Positions 25,873-36,800 of a stretch of DNA of 56,132 nt are shown here, piece after piece. Every line of letters starts with the position of its first letter. Within the stretch, counting starts at the first letter, position 1. Source of the DNA: CALKAL01 sp051846895 (lineage in GTDB: Bacteria; Bacillota; Bacilli; Bacillales; Alkalibacillaceae); contig JBPYCQ010000016.1 in the NCBI GenBank assembly GCA_051846895.1, positions 1 through 56,132 on the forward strand. The letters run 5' to 3'. The notes under the pieces are model-generated. The model worked only from the letters and a program-made list of their open reading frames with translations, had not been told where the DNA came from and made no database searches. Both the position numbers and the translations under genes were made by a program.

Positions 25873-26794
25873 ATGTCAAAAAAAGAAAAAAACCGAGGAT
25901 TAAAAAAGTTATATATTCTACTTACTGTTTTAGGAGCAATCTACATATTTTTAAACTTAATCCCACTTCATTCAATTGAAACAAAAGCATTTTTTAAAGA
26001 TGATAAGCCTCTAGTTATTGCTCATCAAGGTGGTGAACATTTAGCTCCATCAAGTACAATGATCGCTTTTGAAAATGCAGTTGAATTAGGTGTTGATGCA
26101 TTAGAAACGGACGTTCATATGAGTAAAGATGGTTATTTAATTGCTATTCATGACCCCTACTGTGGATCGGACGACAGATGGTTCTGGTTATGTCAGTGAG
26201 ATGACATTAGAAGATTTGAAAGCGTTAGATGCAGGATATTATTTTAAAGATGATCAAGGTAATTTCCCATTTCGTGGACAAGGTATAAAACTTTTAACTA
26301 TTGAAGAGTTGTTTGAAGCCTTCCCAAACGAACGCTTCGTTATTGAAATTAAAGATACAAACCCGAAAGAATACATTGAAGATTTGTCGCTAAGACTCAA
26401 TTCACTCATTGAAAAGTACGATATGACTGATCAAGTATTCATTGCTTCTTTTGATCAAGATATAATAGAAACTTTTCAATCTATTTCAAATGGTCAAGTT
26501 GCTGTTTCTGGTGGACGTAAAGAAGTGACCAAATTCGTAGTCTTTAATAAGTTTTTTTTAAAGAATTTATATTTTCCTAAAGTCGATGCAATCCAAATAC
26601 CTACATCAGATAGTGGGTTTGACTTAACAACAAATGACATCATCAAAGGTGCTAACCGTATAAACTTACAAGTTGTTTATTGGACGATCAACGATAAAGA
26701 AACGATGCGAGCACTGATTAATAAAGGAGCAGATGGAATTATAACAGACCGTCCTGATCTATTAATTGAGGTCCTAAATGAGATGGGGTATTAA
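25873..26794 (+). pseudogene. Membrane-anchored glycerophosphodiester phosphodiesterase, frameshifted
   Basis: GDPD enzymes hydrolyse deacylated phospholipids to glycerol-3-phosphate. The first part has a membrane anchor (about 12-32) and IAHQGGEHLAPSSTMIAFENA, then LETDVHMSKDGYLIAIHDP. At CCCC (26154-26157) one extra C shifts the frame into YCGSDDR and a stop. Removing one C restores HDPTVDRTTDGSG and the remaining barrel to DGIITDRPDLL at 26794. A real mutation, phase variation in the C-run, or a sequencing error are all possible. Confidence 0.88.
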
Positions 26795-26820
26795 AGGGTA
26801 GATTTTTTACCCTTTTTTTT
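26795..26820 (+). terminator. Terminator of the GDPD locus
   Basis: AGGGTA and TACCCT followed by eight T. Confidence 0.85.
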
Positions 26821-26922
26821 ATGGTAAAAACTCGCAAACGGAAATTTGTTAATTAACAAATAATATTTATGAAAATATGTAAACTACTTAGTAAAACAAT
26901 TATAAAGTAAGTGGATGATTTT

Positions 26923-27471
26923 ATGCTCGTAAAAATCTGGACTGCATTAGATCCGATATATTATAAGCTGACACGGCTTACTTATATTAAGGAAAAAGAA
27001 GATTTTGAAAATATTTTTCGTGTAAGACTCTTAGTATATAAAGGACCAGAAGTTACTTTGAAAAATGGTGTTCATATAAAGAAAAATGATTTACTCGTTA
27101 AAATACACCTTCATAATATTAGGCTTCTGAATGAAATTAAACATATTAACGGTGAAATACGCAAAGTTCGTTACATCCAACGAATTGTTGAACAGTCTTT
27201 ACCAGGATTAGCTCACTATATAGAACATCACCCAAGAAAAGACGAAATCAAAGCAGTTGTAGGAATTACAACCATAAGAAAATGTATAAGGTCTTTAGGT
27301 TTTGAAACTTTTGAATTGAATAATCGTATGTTTAGAATTCTGAAGTTTTTAACTTGTGCGTTTATTTATTTCTCATTTAATCCTGGTACATCCATTCAAT
27401 CTTTAAAGAACCAAGTTCCTGTATATTTATTTATGTCTAAAGAGAACTTGTTAAACTTTTATGAGAGATAG
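26923..27471 (+). CDS. YkoP-like protein
   Basis: 182 residues resembling Bacillus YkoP: DPIYYKLTRLTYI near the start, GVHIKKNDLLVKIHLHN near 55-71, then LPGLAHYIEHHPRKDEIKAVVGIT, and a C-terminal FNPGTSIQS and VPVYLFMSKENL. Function is unknown. It ends 10 bases into the next frame and 14 bases before the glycosyltransferase start, so the two are coupled. In Bacillus, ykoP lies near the ykoN glycosyltransferase gene, which supports the assignment. Confidence 0.7.
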   Translation: MLVKIWTALDPIYYKLTRLTYIKEKEDFENIFRVRLLVYKGPEVTLKNGVHIKKNDLLVKIHLHNIRLLNEIKHINGEIRKVRYIQRIVEQSLPGLAHYIEHHPRKDEIKAVVGITTIRKCIRSLGFETFELNNRMFRILKFLTCAFIYFSFNPGTSIQSLKNQVPVYLFMSKENLLNFYER

Positions 27472-27484
27472 GTGTTTCTATCTT

Positions 27485-28609
27485 ATGAAAAAAGTTTTAT
27501 TTCTTCCTTTTTTACAAATTGAAACAGGACACCATCATGTAGCCAATGCTCTTATGGATAAACTACAGAAAGATCAGGAAATATTTTGTTCAACGAGGGA
27601 AATATTAAGTGACCGGCTTGGACAATTAGAAATCATCGTTTCAAAGACATACTTACAATGGATTCATCATTTCCCCGGAAGTTATAATTGGCTTTATCAA
27701 AAATTGGTTTGTCAAAAGGAAGAAAAGAAATCACGATATTTAATGTATGAATTTCTATTTCTTAACAAGATGAAAGAAATTGTTGTAGAAGAACAGCCTG
27801 ATTTAATCGTATGTACTCATGCTTTACCTTCGTATATGTTAAATCGATTAAAACAAATTAATAAAGTCTCTACACCTGTTGTCAATGTTTATACTGACTA
27901 CTTTGTGCATAATCTTTGGGGATTAGATTATATTGACTATCATTTCGTTTCAACTACTAAAATGAAAAAAGATCTAATTAATAATGACGTATCACCTCAC
28001 AATATTTTTTTGACCGGTATACCAACACATTCGAGTATAACGAACGACATAAAATCTTATTCTGTTAAAAACAATTATAATGTTCTCATTGCCGGTGGAA
28101 GCTTAGGGGTTGGATTTTGCGAGGAGTTTACTGAACAAATCAATGACCAACATATAAATTACTTTGTTTTGTGCGGGAAAAATGAAAAGCTATATGCTGC
28201 CTTGAATCAAAAGACCAATAAACGAATAACCCCTTTATCATATATTGAATCCAAAGAAGATATGAATATTTTATACAAAAAAATGGATGCTATTATTACA
28301 AAGCCAGGTGGGGTGACAATAAGCGAATGTATAAAAAAACATTTACCTATATTCGTTTATGACGCACTCCCTGGGCAGGAACAAGTTAACTTAACAGAAC
28401 TACAAAACCTTGGATTAATATTTCATTCAAAACAATGGCGAGAAAATAAAAATATTGAGGAAGATTTAATAAAAATATTATCTGACAAAAAAATAATGGA
28501 TGAATATTTTTGGCGAATAAATAAATATAAAAAAATGGTTACTACTGACATAAATATTTTAAATGAAATAATTCATGACAACAAAATGAGCAAGGCACAT
28601 AAAATATAA
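27485..28609 (+). CDS. MGDG-synthase-type glycosyltransferase (YkoN/UgtP-like)
   Basis: GT-B enzyme of the family that glucosylates diacylglycerol or related lipids at the membrane. The N-terminal MGDG-synthase domain starts KKVLFLPFLQIETGHHHVANAL, with the HHH acceptor region and QPDLIVCTHALPSYML. The C-terminal donor domain has LIAGGSLGVGF, TKPGGVTISEC and LPIFVYDALPGQE. The frame is open from 27461 but I prefer ATG 27485. It forms a pair with the YkoP-like gene and likely has an envelope-lipid role. Confidence 0.85.
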   Translation: MKKVLFLPFLQIETGHHHVANALMDKLQKDQEIFCSTREILSDRLGQLEIIVSKTYLQWIHHFPGSYNWLYQKLVCQKEEKKSRYLMYEFLFLNKMKEIVVEEQPDLIVCTHALPSYMLNRLKQINKVSTPVVNVYTDYFVHNLWGLDYIDYHFVSTTKMKKDLINNDVSPHNIFLTGIPTHSSITNDIKSYSVKNNYNVLIAGGSLGVGFCEEFTEQINDQHINYFVLCGKNEKLYAALNQKTNKRITPLSYIESKEDMNILYKKMDAIITKPGGVTISECIKKHLPIFVYDALPGQEQVNLTELQNLGLIFHSKQWRENKNIEEDLIKILSDKKIMDEYFWRINKYKKMVTTDINILNEIIHDNKMSKAHKI

Positions 28610-28634
28610 AACACTGCAGCAAATGCAGTGTTTT
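28608..28634. terminator. Bidirectional terminator
   Basis: AAAACACTGCA and TGCAGTGTTTT between convergent genes. Confidence 0.85.
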
Positions 28635-28644
28635 ATAATATAAT

Positions 28645-30684
28645 CTACTCAAAAAATTGTTTAGCAAGATTGACGACATGCCCACTTCCACCATGTTCTT
28701 GGACACCTTCAATCATCATTCCTAATAGTAGATCCGGATTGTTCTGATCGTAAGTCATAACCCAACCATTTTGATTTTCGACTTCATCTTCATAACTAGA
28801 TTTCAATTCAGCTGTCCCTGTTTTAGCTGCCATGTTTCTACCTGAGATATTTAGTGATTTTGCCGTACCTTCACTAACAACCCCTCTTAAATATTGTTGT
28901 AAAAGTTTAGCCTGTTCGTCTGTTATCATATTTTCGATCCAAACACTACTTTGTTCATCAGTAAGTAATGTAGGTTTCATAACTTGACCATCATTGATAA
29001 TGCCCCCATATAAACTTGCCAAGTGGACAATATTAACTAATAACTCTCCTTGCCCATAAGCAGTATCTGCAAGTAATACTTCATCGTTTAATCCACCACT
29101 ATTTGAGATTTGCGATTGAGTTACAGGATATACGAATGGAAGTTGTTCATTAAAACCTAATTTTTCAAGTCCACTCGTGAATTGCTTCCCTCCAATATTT
29201 AAAGCAAGCATAGCAAAATAAATATTATCTGAGAAAGCAATAGCTTTTTCTAAATCAACTTCGTTATGTTGGTCATAAACTCGTGTGACATGGTAATTAC
29301 CCCAACTCTCACCTTTTTGCCAACGTTTACCGTTAATTTGCTTAATCTCGTAGGGATCTAATACGTTAGTTTCGAATCCAATGACAGATGATATAGGTTT
29401 AATCGTTGAACCTGGTGAATACGTTGCTGCAAAACGATTAATATTAGGCTTTGCTTCATCATTAATAAATTGCTGGTATTGTTTGTCTGTCATACCTAAG
29501 ATGAAATCATTTGGATTGAAAGTAGGCGTGCTGATTAGCGATGTGATTTCTCCTGTTTTTGGATCTAACGTAATCGCTGTTCCTCTTTCCTCTTTAACGA
29601 TATTAAATAATTTCTCTTGGATATTCATATCAATAGTTAATTGTATCGTTTCACCATTTTGTGGTTCACTTTTGACAATACTTTGCGTTGATTGATTCTC
29701 TTTTACAATATAAATTTCTACACCGTCTTCACCTTTTAGTTGCTTCTCAAATAATTGCTCCAATCCTCTCTTACCGATTCGATCTGTCGCTGTATAGCCT
29801 TCTTCTTCTAATGTTTCGAGCTCTTCCTGGTTAATCGCACCAATATATCCAACTAAATGCGCAGTTTTTTCTCCATATGGATATATTCGATCAATGACGA
29901 TTCTAGACGTAACTCCATCGATTGAGACAGCTTGAGACACAATGCGCTCATCATCTAAAAGAAATTTTTTAATAGGAACAAAGTGGTGTGGTTGTACCCA
30001 GCTCTGCTTATATTTTGCGCGAATATATTCTTCAGAAACGTCTAAAATATTAGCCAACTTACTCAATGATGATTCATTGAATGATTGTAGTGTCACTCCT
30101 ACTTCATATACCTCTCCATTTGTCGCTAATAATTTTCCATTACGGTCGACGATTTCACCTCGATTAGCTGGTAGTGTTCGAATTCTTACTTCATCTCCGT
30201 CCGCTAATCGCGGTAAAATGAATGAATGATTCCAGTCTATTTGCCAACTCTCTTCTTGGTCACTTTCTTCTTGTTCAAATTCATTCACCACATTTTTATA
30301 AAGCATTACATTGTTTTTATAATCAACTGGTCCCGCCATCGTGTTAAAAGATATTCGAATCGGTATTTCGTATTCTGTTAACTCTTTTAATTGCTCATCA
30401 GTTAGTTCTATCTCTTCAACTATTTCAATATTAAGATCGGTCACTTCTAGTGCGTCAAATAAATGTTCATATCTTTCACCAAAATCTTCATAACTATATT
30501 TTGCTTTCGTACGATCTAGTAGGTATTCGTCATACATCGTTTGGAAGTCTTGTTTTTCCCATAAACTAATATAATTTTTTAAATAGTCATACGGTGTTAA
30601 TGTTTCTTCCTTTTCTTCCTCTTGATTATCTGAACATCCTACTAATATAAATAAAATGAATATAGCAATAAAAAATCTTCTCAT
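28645..30684 (-). CDS. pbpC: Class B penicillin-binding protein (PBP3/PbpC-like lipoprotein)
   Basis: Peptidoglycan transpeptidase of 679 residues. It begins with a lipoprotein signal (FFIAIFILFILVGCSDN), then a MecA-type NTF2-like domain (about 30-150), a dimerisation/allosteric domain with RGEIVDRNGKLLATNG, and the transpeptidase. Active-site motifs are STIK (SPGSTIKP), SDN (AFSDNIYF) and KTG (AAKTGTAE). The MecA-like architecture is shared with low-affinity beta-lactam targets such as Bacillus PbpC. GGGGGATG lies just before the ATG. Single gene. Confidence 0.93.
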   Translation of the reverse strand: MRRFFIAIFILFILVGCSDNQEEEKEETLTPYDYLKNYISLWEKQDFQTMYDEYLLDRTKAKYSYEDFGERYEHLFDALEVTDLNIEIVEEIELTDEQLKELTEYEIPIRISFNTMAGPVDYKNNVMLYKNVVNEFEQEESDQEESWQIDWNHSFILPRLADGDEVRIRTLPANRGEIVDRNGKLLATNGEVYEVGVTLQSFNESSLSKLANILDVSEEYIRAKYKQSWVQPHHFVPIKKFLLDDERIVSQAVSIDGVTSRIVIDRIYPYGEKTAHLVGYIGAINQEELETLEEEGYTATDRIGKRGLEQLFEKQLKGEDGVEIYIVKENQSTQSIVKSEPQNGETIQLTIDMNIQEKLFNIVKEERGTAITLDPKTGEITSLISTPTFNPNDFILGMTDKQYQQFINDEAKPNINRFAATYSPGSTIKPISSVIGFETNVLDPYEIKQINGKRWQKGESWGNYHVTRVYDQHNEVDLEKAIAFSDNIYFAMLALNIGGKQFTSGLEKLGFNEQLPFVYPVTQSQISNSGGLNDEVLLADTAYGQGELLVNIVHLASLYGGIINDGQVMKPTLLTDEQSSVWIENMITDEQAKLLQQYLRGVVSEGTAKSLNISGRNMAAKTGTAELKSSYEDEVENQNGWVMTYDQNNPDLLLGMMIEGVQEHGGSGHVVNLAKQFFE

Positions 30685-30762
30685 TGAGCATCCCCCGCTT
30701 AATCATTTGAGGTATTTGATTATATTATGAAAAAAGAGATCAACATAAAATAGTGATCTCTA

Positions 30763-31086
30763 TTAACGATATTTACTTAAAATCTGTTGTAGCTTTAATG
30801 CTAATGTTAAATCTCCATTAACTTTTATTTTACCCATCATGAAAGCAGTTGTTGGGTTTAATGTTCCCTCAATTAATTTTTCAAAGTTCTTCTCACTTAA
30901 TTTAAACGTACATTTAGCATCATCAATAGGTCCTTCAATTAATTGAACAGAATCACCAGCAAAATCAATTGACCAACAGACATCTTCCTGGTCCGTTATA
31001 TCAAACGAAAATTTTGCTTTTAAACCATTTAGATGCTCGGGATTATTGTTTGCCTGATTTACTAAATTATCTAATAATTGTTTCAT
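30763..31086 (-). CDS. SCP2-type sterol/lipid-binding domain protein
   Basis: 107-residue single SCP2 domain: FDITDQEDVCWSIDFAGDSVQL, then CTFKLSEKNFEKLIEGTLNPTTAFMMGKIKVNGDL, a textbook SCP2 core. Bacterial stand-alone forms probably bind fatty acyl or other apolar ligands. Single gene opposite to msrA; AAAAGGAG precedes the ATG. Confidence 0.9.
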   Translation of the reverse strand: MKQLLDNLVNQANNNPEHLNGLKAKFSFDITDQEDVCWSIDFAGDSVQLIEGPIDDAKCTFKLSEKNFEKLIEGTLNPTTAFMMGKIKVNGDLTLALKLQQILSKYR

Positions 31087-31215
31087 TATGTATGCTCCTT
31101 TTAATATTATTATTTATTATTATAACAAAAAAATGAATGTTCAGTTTATATCAAATTATAAACTTTTATTAAAAAATAATGTTAATATAGTAATATATAT
31201 TTTGAGGTGATGACT

Positions 31216-31746
31216 TTGAGTAAGAATTTAGAAAAAGCAACGTTTGCTGGTGGATGTTTTTGGTGTATGGTAAAACCGTTTGATCAATGGGATGGTGTTC
31301 ATTCGGTTATTTCAGGATATACAGGTGGCCACGTTGAAAATCCAACATACGAACAAGTAAAAAAGGGTGATACAGGCCATTATGAAGCGGTACAAATTAC
31401 ATTTAACCCTAATATCATATCTTATGAAATGATTTTAAACCTATATTGGCAACAAATTGATCCAACAGACCCTGATGGTCAATTTCAGGATCGTGGACCA
31501 CAATATCGTACAGCTATTTTTTATCATAATGAAGATCAGCGAAAACTTGCACAAATATCAAAAGAACAATTAGCGAACAGCCAAAAGTTTAATAAACCTA
31601 TTGTGACTGAAATATTAAAAGCAGAACAGTTTTATCCTGCTGAGGATTATCATCAAGACTTTTATAAAAAAGAACCAGAAGCCTATATAACTGATCGAAA
31701 AAAATCCGGTCGGGATGAGTTTATAACACAATATTGGAAGAAATAA
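31216..31746 (+). CDS. msrA: Peptide methionine sulfoxide reductase MsrA
   Basis: Reduces methionine-S-sulfoxide in proteins. GGCFWC holds the catalytic cysteine. YTGGHVENPTYEQV, GHYEAVQI and the QIDPTDPDGQFQDRG loop are all typical. GAGGTGA (31204-31210) fits a TTG start at 31216 at 5 bases' spacing. The upstream GTG and ATG codons lie within that site. Only one MsrA domain here; a second copy fused to MsrB lies at 41 kb. Confidence 0.94.
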   Translation: MSKNLEKATFAGGCFWCMVKPFDQWDGVHSVISGYTGGHVENPTYEQVKKGDTGHYEAVQITFNPNIISYEMILNLYWQQIDPTDPDGQFQDRGPQYRTAIFYHNEDQRKLAQISKEQLANSQKFNKPIVTEILKAEQFYPAEDYHQDFYKKEPEAYITDRKKSGRDEFITQYWKK

Positions 31747-31772
31747 AAAAAGAGCATGAGAGCTCTTTTTTT
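31747..31772. terminator. Terminator between msrA and the S9 peptidase gene
   Basis: AAAAGAGC and GCTCTTTTTTT stem with short loop. Confidence 0.8.
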
Positions 31773-33771
31773 ATTGTTCAATATGTTGATCAAACCAGGC
31801 AATGATATGGTTTAGACGTTCAATTCGTAAATTCGGTTTCCCTGTTCGTGATAGGTTGTGGTCAGACTCTGGGAAACGAACAAATTTAGTTTCTTTCTTT
31901 TGATATTTAAGTGCAATGTACAATTGTTCTGCCTGTTCAATTGGACAACGGAAATCAAGTTCATTATGAATGATGAGTAATGGTGTTTCCATTTGATCGA
32001 CATAGGCAATTGGAGAGTGCTTCCACAGTTTTTCGACTTCATTTAAGTCATTAGCTTTTATTTGCCACTCATTAAAGTAATAGCCAATGTCACTAACCCC
32101 TCTAAAACTAATCCAGTTAGAAATACTACGTTGTGTCACAGCTGCTTTAAAACGGTTCGTATGTCCTACAATCAAGTTAGTCATAAATCCACCGTAACTA
32201 CCACCTGTCACCCCTAATCGATTGTCGTCAATCCATGAATATTGATTTAAAACGTAGTCTACTCCATTCATAATATCTTGATAATCCCCATTGCCATAGT
32301 CGCCACGTACAGCATCTACAAACTCTTGGCCATAGCTATGACTCCCTCTTGGATTAACATAGAGCACTGCATAACCTTTAGCAGCAAGTAATTGCATTTC
32401 GTGGAAAAATGTATTTCCGTAAAAAGCATGTGGACCACCATGAATATTTACAATCATAGGATACTTTTGATTCTCTTTAAAATGTGCTGGTTTCATAAAC
32501 CATCCGTGAACGGTCCAATCATCTTTACTCTTATATGATATTGATTCGGGTACTACGATTTCAACCTCTTTAAGTAACGCTTCATTGAAGTTAGATACTT
32601 GTTTAAGCTTGCCATTTGGTATATCTAGTGTATAAAGTTCACTTGGACTTGTAGGCGTGCTGATCGTTAATAATGCCGTCTGATCCTTACCAAAGATGTC
32701 ATATCCATAAATATGAATATCTTCTTGCAAAGCTGGATATAGCTCTCCTGATAAATTACCGTAATATAAAACGACATTACCATAAGTTGAGACTGGGAAG
32801 TAAAAATCTTCATTACTTGTCCAAACTACTCCTTGAAGTACAGCCTGTTGTTGAACGTCAGCTACAACAAAATCACCGATAGGAGCGTCTAAACTCTCAG
32901 TCAAACAAGTGTGAGAACCTGTAGCTAGATCATATGAATAGATTTTAGTATGGGTGGCATTTTCAAACTCTCTACCCATATGTACATACAACAACTTTTG
33001 GCGATCAGGTGAAACAGCGAAACTTGATGCATAGCCATCAGTCGTTTTGATTTCAGTCGATTCCTTTGTTTTTAAATCATAAATATAAACATTATGATTA
33101 AAATTAAAATCTTGATTTTGTTCTTCATCTGTTGAATAGATTATCTTTGTTTCATCAATCCATCCTTGGAAGAAGAAGTTTTGTTTCCCACTTTTAATAA
33201 CGGTTGTTTCCTCAGTTTTTATATTAAGCATTTTAATCTGTTGGTATTTTTCTTCAAGTAGTCCTGCACCATCTGCTTTGTATTTCATTCGTTCTATTAC
33301 AGTTGGTTTTGGTAGGTCTTTTTTATCTTTTGAATCGTCGTTTTCTTTTTCATCGTCTTTCCCATTTAGCTCATCGAGAGTAATCGATGTTTGATAAATT
33401 ATTTTAGAACCATCTAAACTAAATGAAGCATTACCTACTCCCTGCTTTTCGTCAGTTAGTTTTTGTGCTTCTCCACCATTTCTTGATAATAAAAATAATT
33501 GGTTTTTCTCCTCACGATTACTTATAAATAGGATGTCATTCCCATCCGGTGACCAACGTGGATTGGAAACACGATGTTTCCCAAACGTCCACTGTGTAAT
33601 GGCCTCACTTGCAAAATCATAATGATATAAATTAGAAATATAATCATTCTTTTCTTCGTCAATATGAGTTTTTACAAAAATCGCTTCTTGACCATTCGGT
33701 GAAATTCTTGGATCTGCTACTGAATGGATTTTAAATAAATCCTCTGCCTTCATTTTTTGTTTTGTTGTCAT
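31771..33771 (-). CDS. S9 family prolyl-oligopeptidase-type peptidase (YuxL-like)
   Basis: 666-residue cytoplasmic serine peptidase. The first 400 residues form a WD/TolB-like beta-propeller (SPDGNDILFISNREEKNQLFL, SPDRQKLLYVHMG). The C-terminal alpha/beta-hydrolase has NIHGGPHAFYG, nucleophile GGSYGGFM (about residue 536), acid in HNELDFRCP and His in PESDHNLSRTG. It probably degrades short peptides or acyl-peptides. GGGGGATCC precedes the ATG. Single gene. Confidence 0.93.
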   Translation of the reverse strand: MTTKQKMKAEDLFKIHSVADPRISPNGQEAIFVKTHIDEEKNDYISNLYHYDFASEAITQWTFGKHRVSNPRWSPDGNDILFISNREEKNQLFLLSRNGGEAQKLTDEKQGVGNASFSLDGSKIIYQTSITLDELNGKDDEKENDDSKDKKDLPKPTVIERMKYKADGAGLLEEKYQQIKMLNIKTEETTVIKSGKQNFFFQGWIDETKIIYSTDEEQNQDFNFNHNVYIYDLKTKESTEIKTTDGYASSFAVSPDRQKLLYVHMGREFENATHTKIYSYDLATGSHTCLTESLDAPIGDFVVADVQQQAVLQGVVWTSNEDFYFPVSTYGNVVLYYGNLSGELYPALQEDIHIYGYDIFGKDQTALLTISTPTSPSELYTLDIPNGKLKQVSNFNEALLKEVEIVVPESISYKSKDDWTVHGWFMKPAHFKENQKYPMIVNIHGGPHAFYGNTFFHEMQLLAAKGYAVLYVNPRGSHSYGQEFVDAVRGDYGNGDYQDIMNGVDYVLNQYSWIDDNRLGVTGGSYGGFMTNLIVGHTNRFKAAVTQRSISNWISFRGVSDIGYYFNEWQIKANDLNEVEKLWKHSPIAYVDQMETPLLIIHNELDFRCPIEQAEQLYIALKYQKKETKFVRFPESDHNLSRTGKPNLRIERLNHIIAWFDQHIEQ

Positions 33772-33844
33772 AGGATCCCCCTCAATGTAAAAAGAATTAT
33801 GCTTAATTATAAAATATTCACAAAATGAAGTCTATTTATTAGGC

Positions 33845-36800
33845 TTATAATTTATCTAGCTCTAGATTCACTATTTGTTCAAGTTCATTTACTAATATTG
33901 GGTCAGTAAACAATCTCTCTTTAGCATCAATAAATAAATTAATGTTAGATTGATAATGATTAATAATATGATTCAATTCAGTATTATACAATCGTTTATA
34001 ATGATTCAAATAAATATTTTTATTTTTATCAATTTCTACTTTAATAACAGAGGCTATAGAAGATTCTAATTGTTCATATAACTCTTTCACCTTATTTTGT
34101 TCAAAAAACTCTTTTTTGTTTTTAAATATCGATAAATAGCCGGATAATTCTTCTTCAATAGTTTGATTTAATCGAATATCTTTTTTTGCTGAAGGAAAAC
34201 TCTTCTCATCAAAATAAATGAGAGAAAACTCTGTTTGTTCTTGAATAAATTCATTAATTTGATTAATCGTCTTCTGTAATGTGCGGTTTAACTGCTTATT
34301 AAGCAAAATGTCAGTCGTTTGAAATTCCTTTTCTAATTTTTCATTCAATAATGCCCATAAATGTTTGATAGCAATTTTTAATTCTTCTTTACCTTTTTTG
34401 CCATTTGATTGAATGGTTGCTGGGTTAATCGATTCTTTCATTAAATCCAAAAGCTGAATCATCATACGTTGATACATATAATGCGTTAATTCTTCAATTT
34501 CTTGAATAATGCCTTGTTCATACTGCCTTTTGTCTAAATTTGAATACCAGCTGTTTAAATCGTCTAATTGTTTTTTGTTCTTGTTAATTAATAATTTTTG
34601 TTCTTTTTCATCTTCTTTTGCTTCTTTAATCGTTTGTTTTAAGAAAGCATTTAACCGTTCAATCTCGTATGTTAGGCCATTGACAAGAATCGCTTTAGCA
34701 TCCTCATTAATAAATTGTTCAAACCGCGCAAAAAAGTCGCTGTAGCGTTCACCAACATTTTTTAAATGAGGATTTTCAAGTAATAATTTACTTGATAATG
34801 GAAAAATAGTTGGATTAGTTATACCGTATTGTGTCAATTGATTATTTAAATAATCGGTGACCAACGTCAATTCTTGTTCATCTTTTGCTAAATCAGAGGC
34901 ATTTAAGATGAAAAACATCTTATCTAGAGAAAATGCATTTTTAACCTGGCCGAGCTGTGTTAAAAATTCTCTGTCAGCCCTACTGAAAGCGTGATTATAA
35001 TAATTGACATAAACAATTAAATCCGAATGTTGCACATAATGCATTGCTACATTTGTATGACGTGAATGAATTGAATCAGCCCCAGGTGTATCTACTAACG
35101 TAACACCGTATCTCGTTAACTCACAATCATAATAAATATCAATACGATCAACGAAGCATGATATATGCTCCACTGTCACATATTTCCGGTAGTCGTTAAG
35201 TACCACTTGTTTATGTGAACTTAAGAAATCGTGCATTTCGTTAAATCCTGTTTGAAATGCATTTAGAAATGAAGCTTCGGTTTGGTCTAATATAGTACTT
35301 AAATGTGACCACCTTTTATTAAGAAACGTGTAAATAGCTTTTAAATCAGAAAATTTTTCATCAGTATAAGGTGATAAAATTTGTGATAATTGACTAACCA
35401 TCATATCTTCTGATTTAAAATAAACAAAGACATCTTCATGTTTGTTTTGATTATTTACAGGTAATATTCGGTTGATCGCCGCTGTTGTCGGATTAGGTGA
35501 AACTGGCAATACGTCTTCACCAATCCAAGCATTTGCAAATGATGATTTCCCTGCACTAAAGGCACCGAATAAAGCCACTGTGAACTGCATTTTTTCCATT
35601 TGATTTAGTCTATTTTCAATTGCTTCTTTAAATGGATTTAAATATTCATAAGGTTTAATTTCAGTTAAATATTGATTGGCAAGTTGAGTAATTTGATCAA
35701 TATTTAACTTTTCCCTTATTTCAATTTTCTCAGTGTCTTGATTGGATCCAGGTTCATCTTCATTGATGATTGACTCAATGTTAATTTGTTGACGCTTCTG
35801 TTCATTAGTCTCATAAATATTATTTATTAATGAATTGTCACTTGCATCACTGTACACGTGAGATAAAATGTCATCATTCATTTCATTCTTCTTTTGTAAT
35901 GTGTAATTTACCTTGTCACTACTCCCGAGTCCCTCTTTTATAGATTTTAATTTCGCCTGAAGTTCCATTGTTTTTTCATCTAGTTTTGTGTTCGCTTTTG
36001 ACGTAAGTATTTTTACGATGTTAGTTAATTCGTTCTTAATTAGTTGTGTAATATGTGTTTGAAGTTGATCAGAAAACAGAAGAATATAATCACCACTTAC
36101 ATTTGCTTGGTGATTAGTTACTTGGTTAATTTGTTGTTCATTTATTTGTAGTTCAAACGTTTGAATGTCGTGTTTAAGCTGCTCATCTCGAATTGAATAA
36201 TAATCAAGGGTATTAACTAGTAATTCGCGAATATGCCAGACCATTTCCGTTTTAATTCGATCATTAATATGTTTTATAAAATTCTGTTTCCGTGTTTGTT
36301 TTTCTTCTTCAGTTTTCTTTCTGCTAAAAAGGGTTCCAACTTTAAATTTTGGATGTAATGATTCCAAGTAATCTTTAGCTTTTTCTCTCGTATCAAAATC
36401 CATTAAATAAGCATTGCTTAACGTTTTAGTCATATTACTCAATATTGTATTTTCTAACATCATTTTTTCTTTCGTTATCTCTGATAGCTCATCGTTAAGA
36501 TGTTTTAGTTCAACATCAAGCTTGTTTAAAGTTGTTGTATCTGTTTCATTAATTTCAAATAATTCATCAAGATAACCATCAATGATGATTGATAATTCAT
36601 TCTTAATTTTGTGCTCGACAAGCTCGTCTTTTCTTTCAATTAAATGATTAATCTCTTGAATTAGTAATTGCAACTCGTTTAATGTATGTTCACGGTCAAT
36701 GAGGGTCGTGTAAAATATGTTCTTAGGCTTTAAATTCCACGCTTTACAGCTGTTTAATAGTGACTGTTTATAACTAGCAAAACTAATCTCTCTTTCATTA

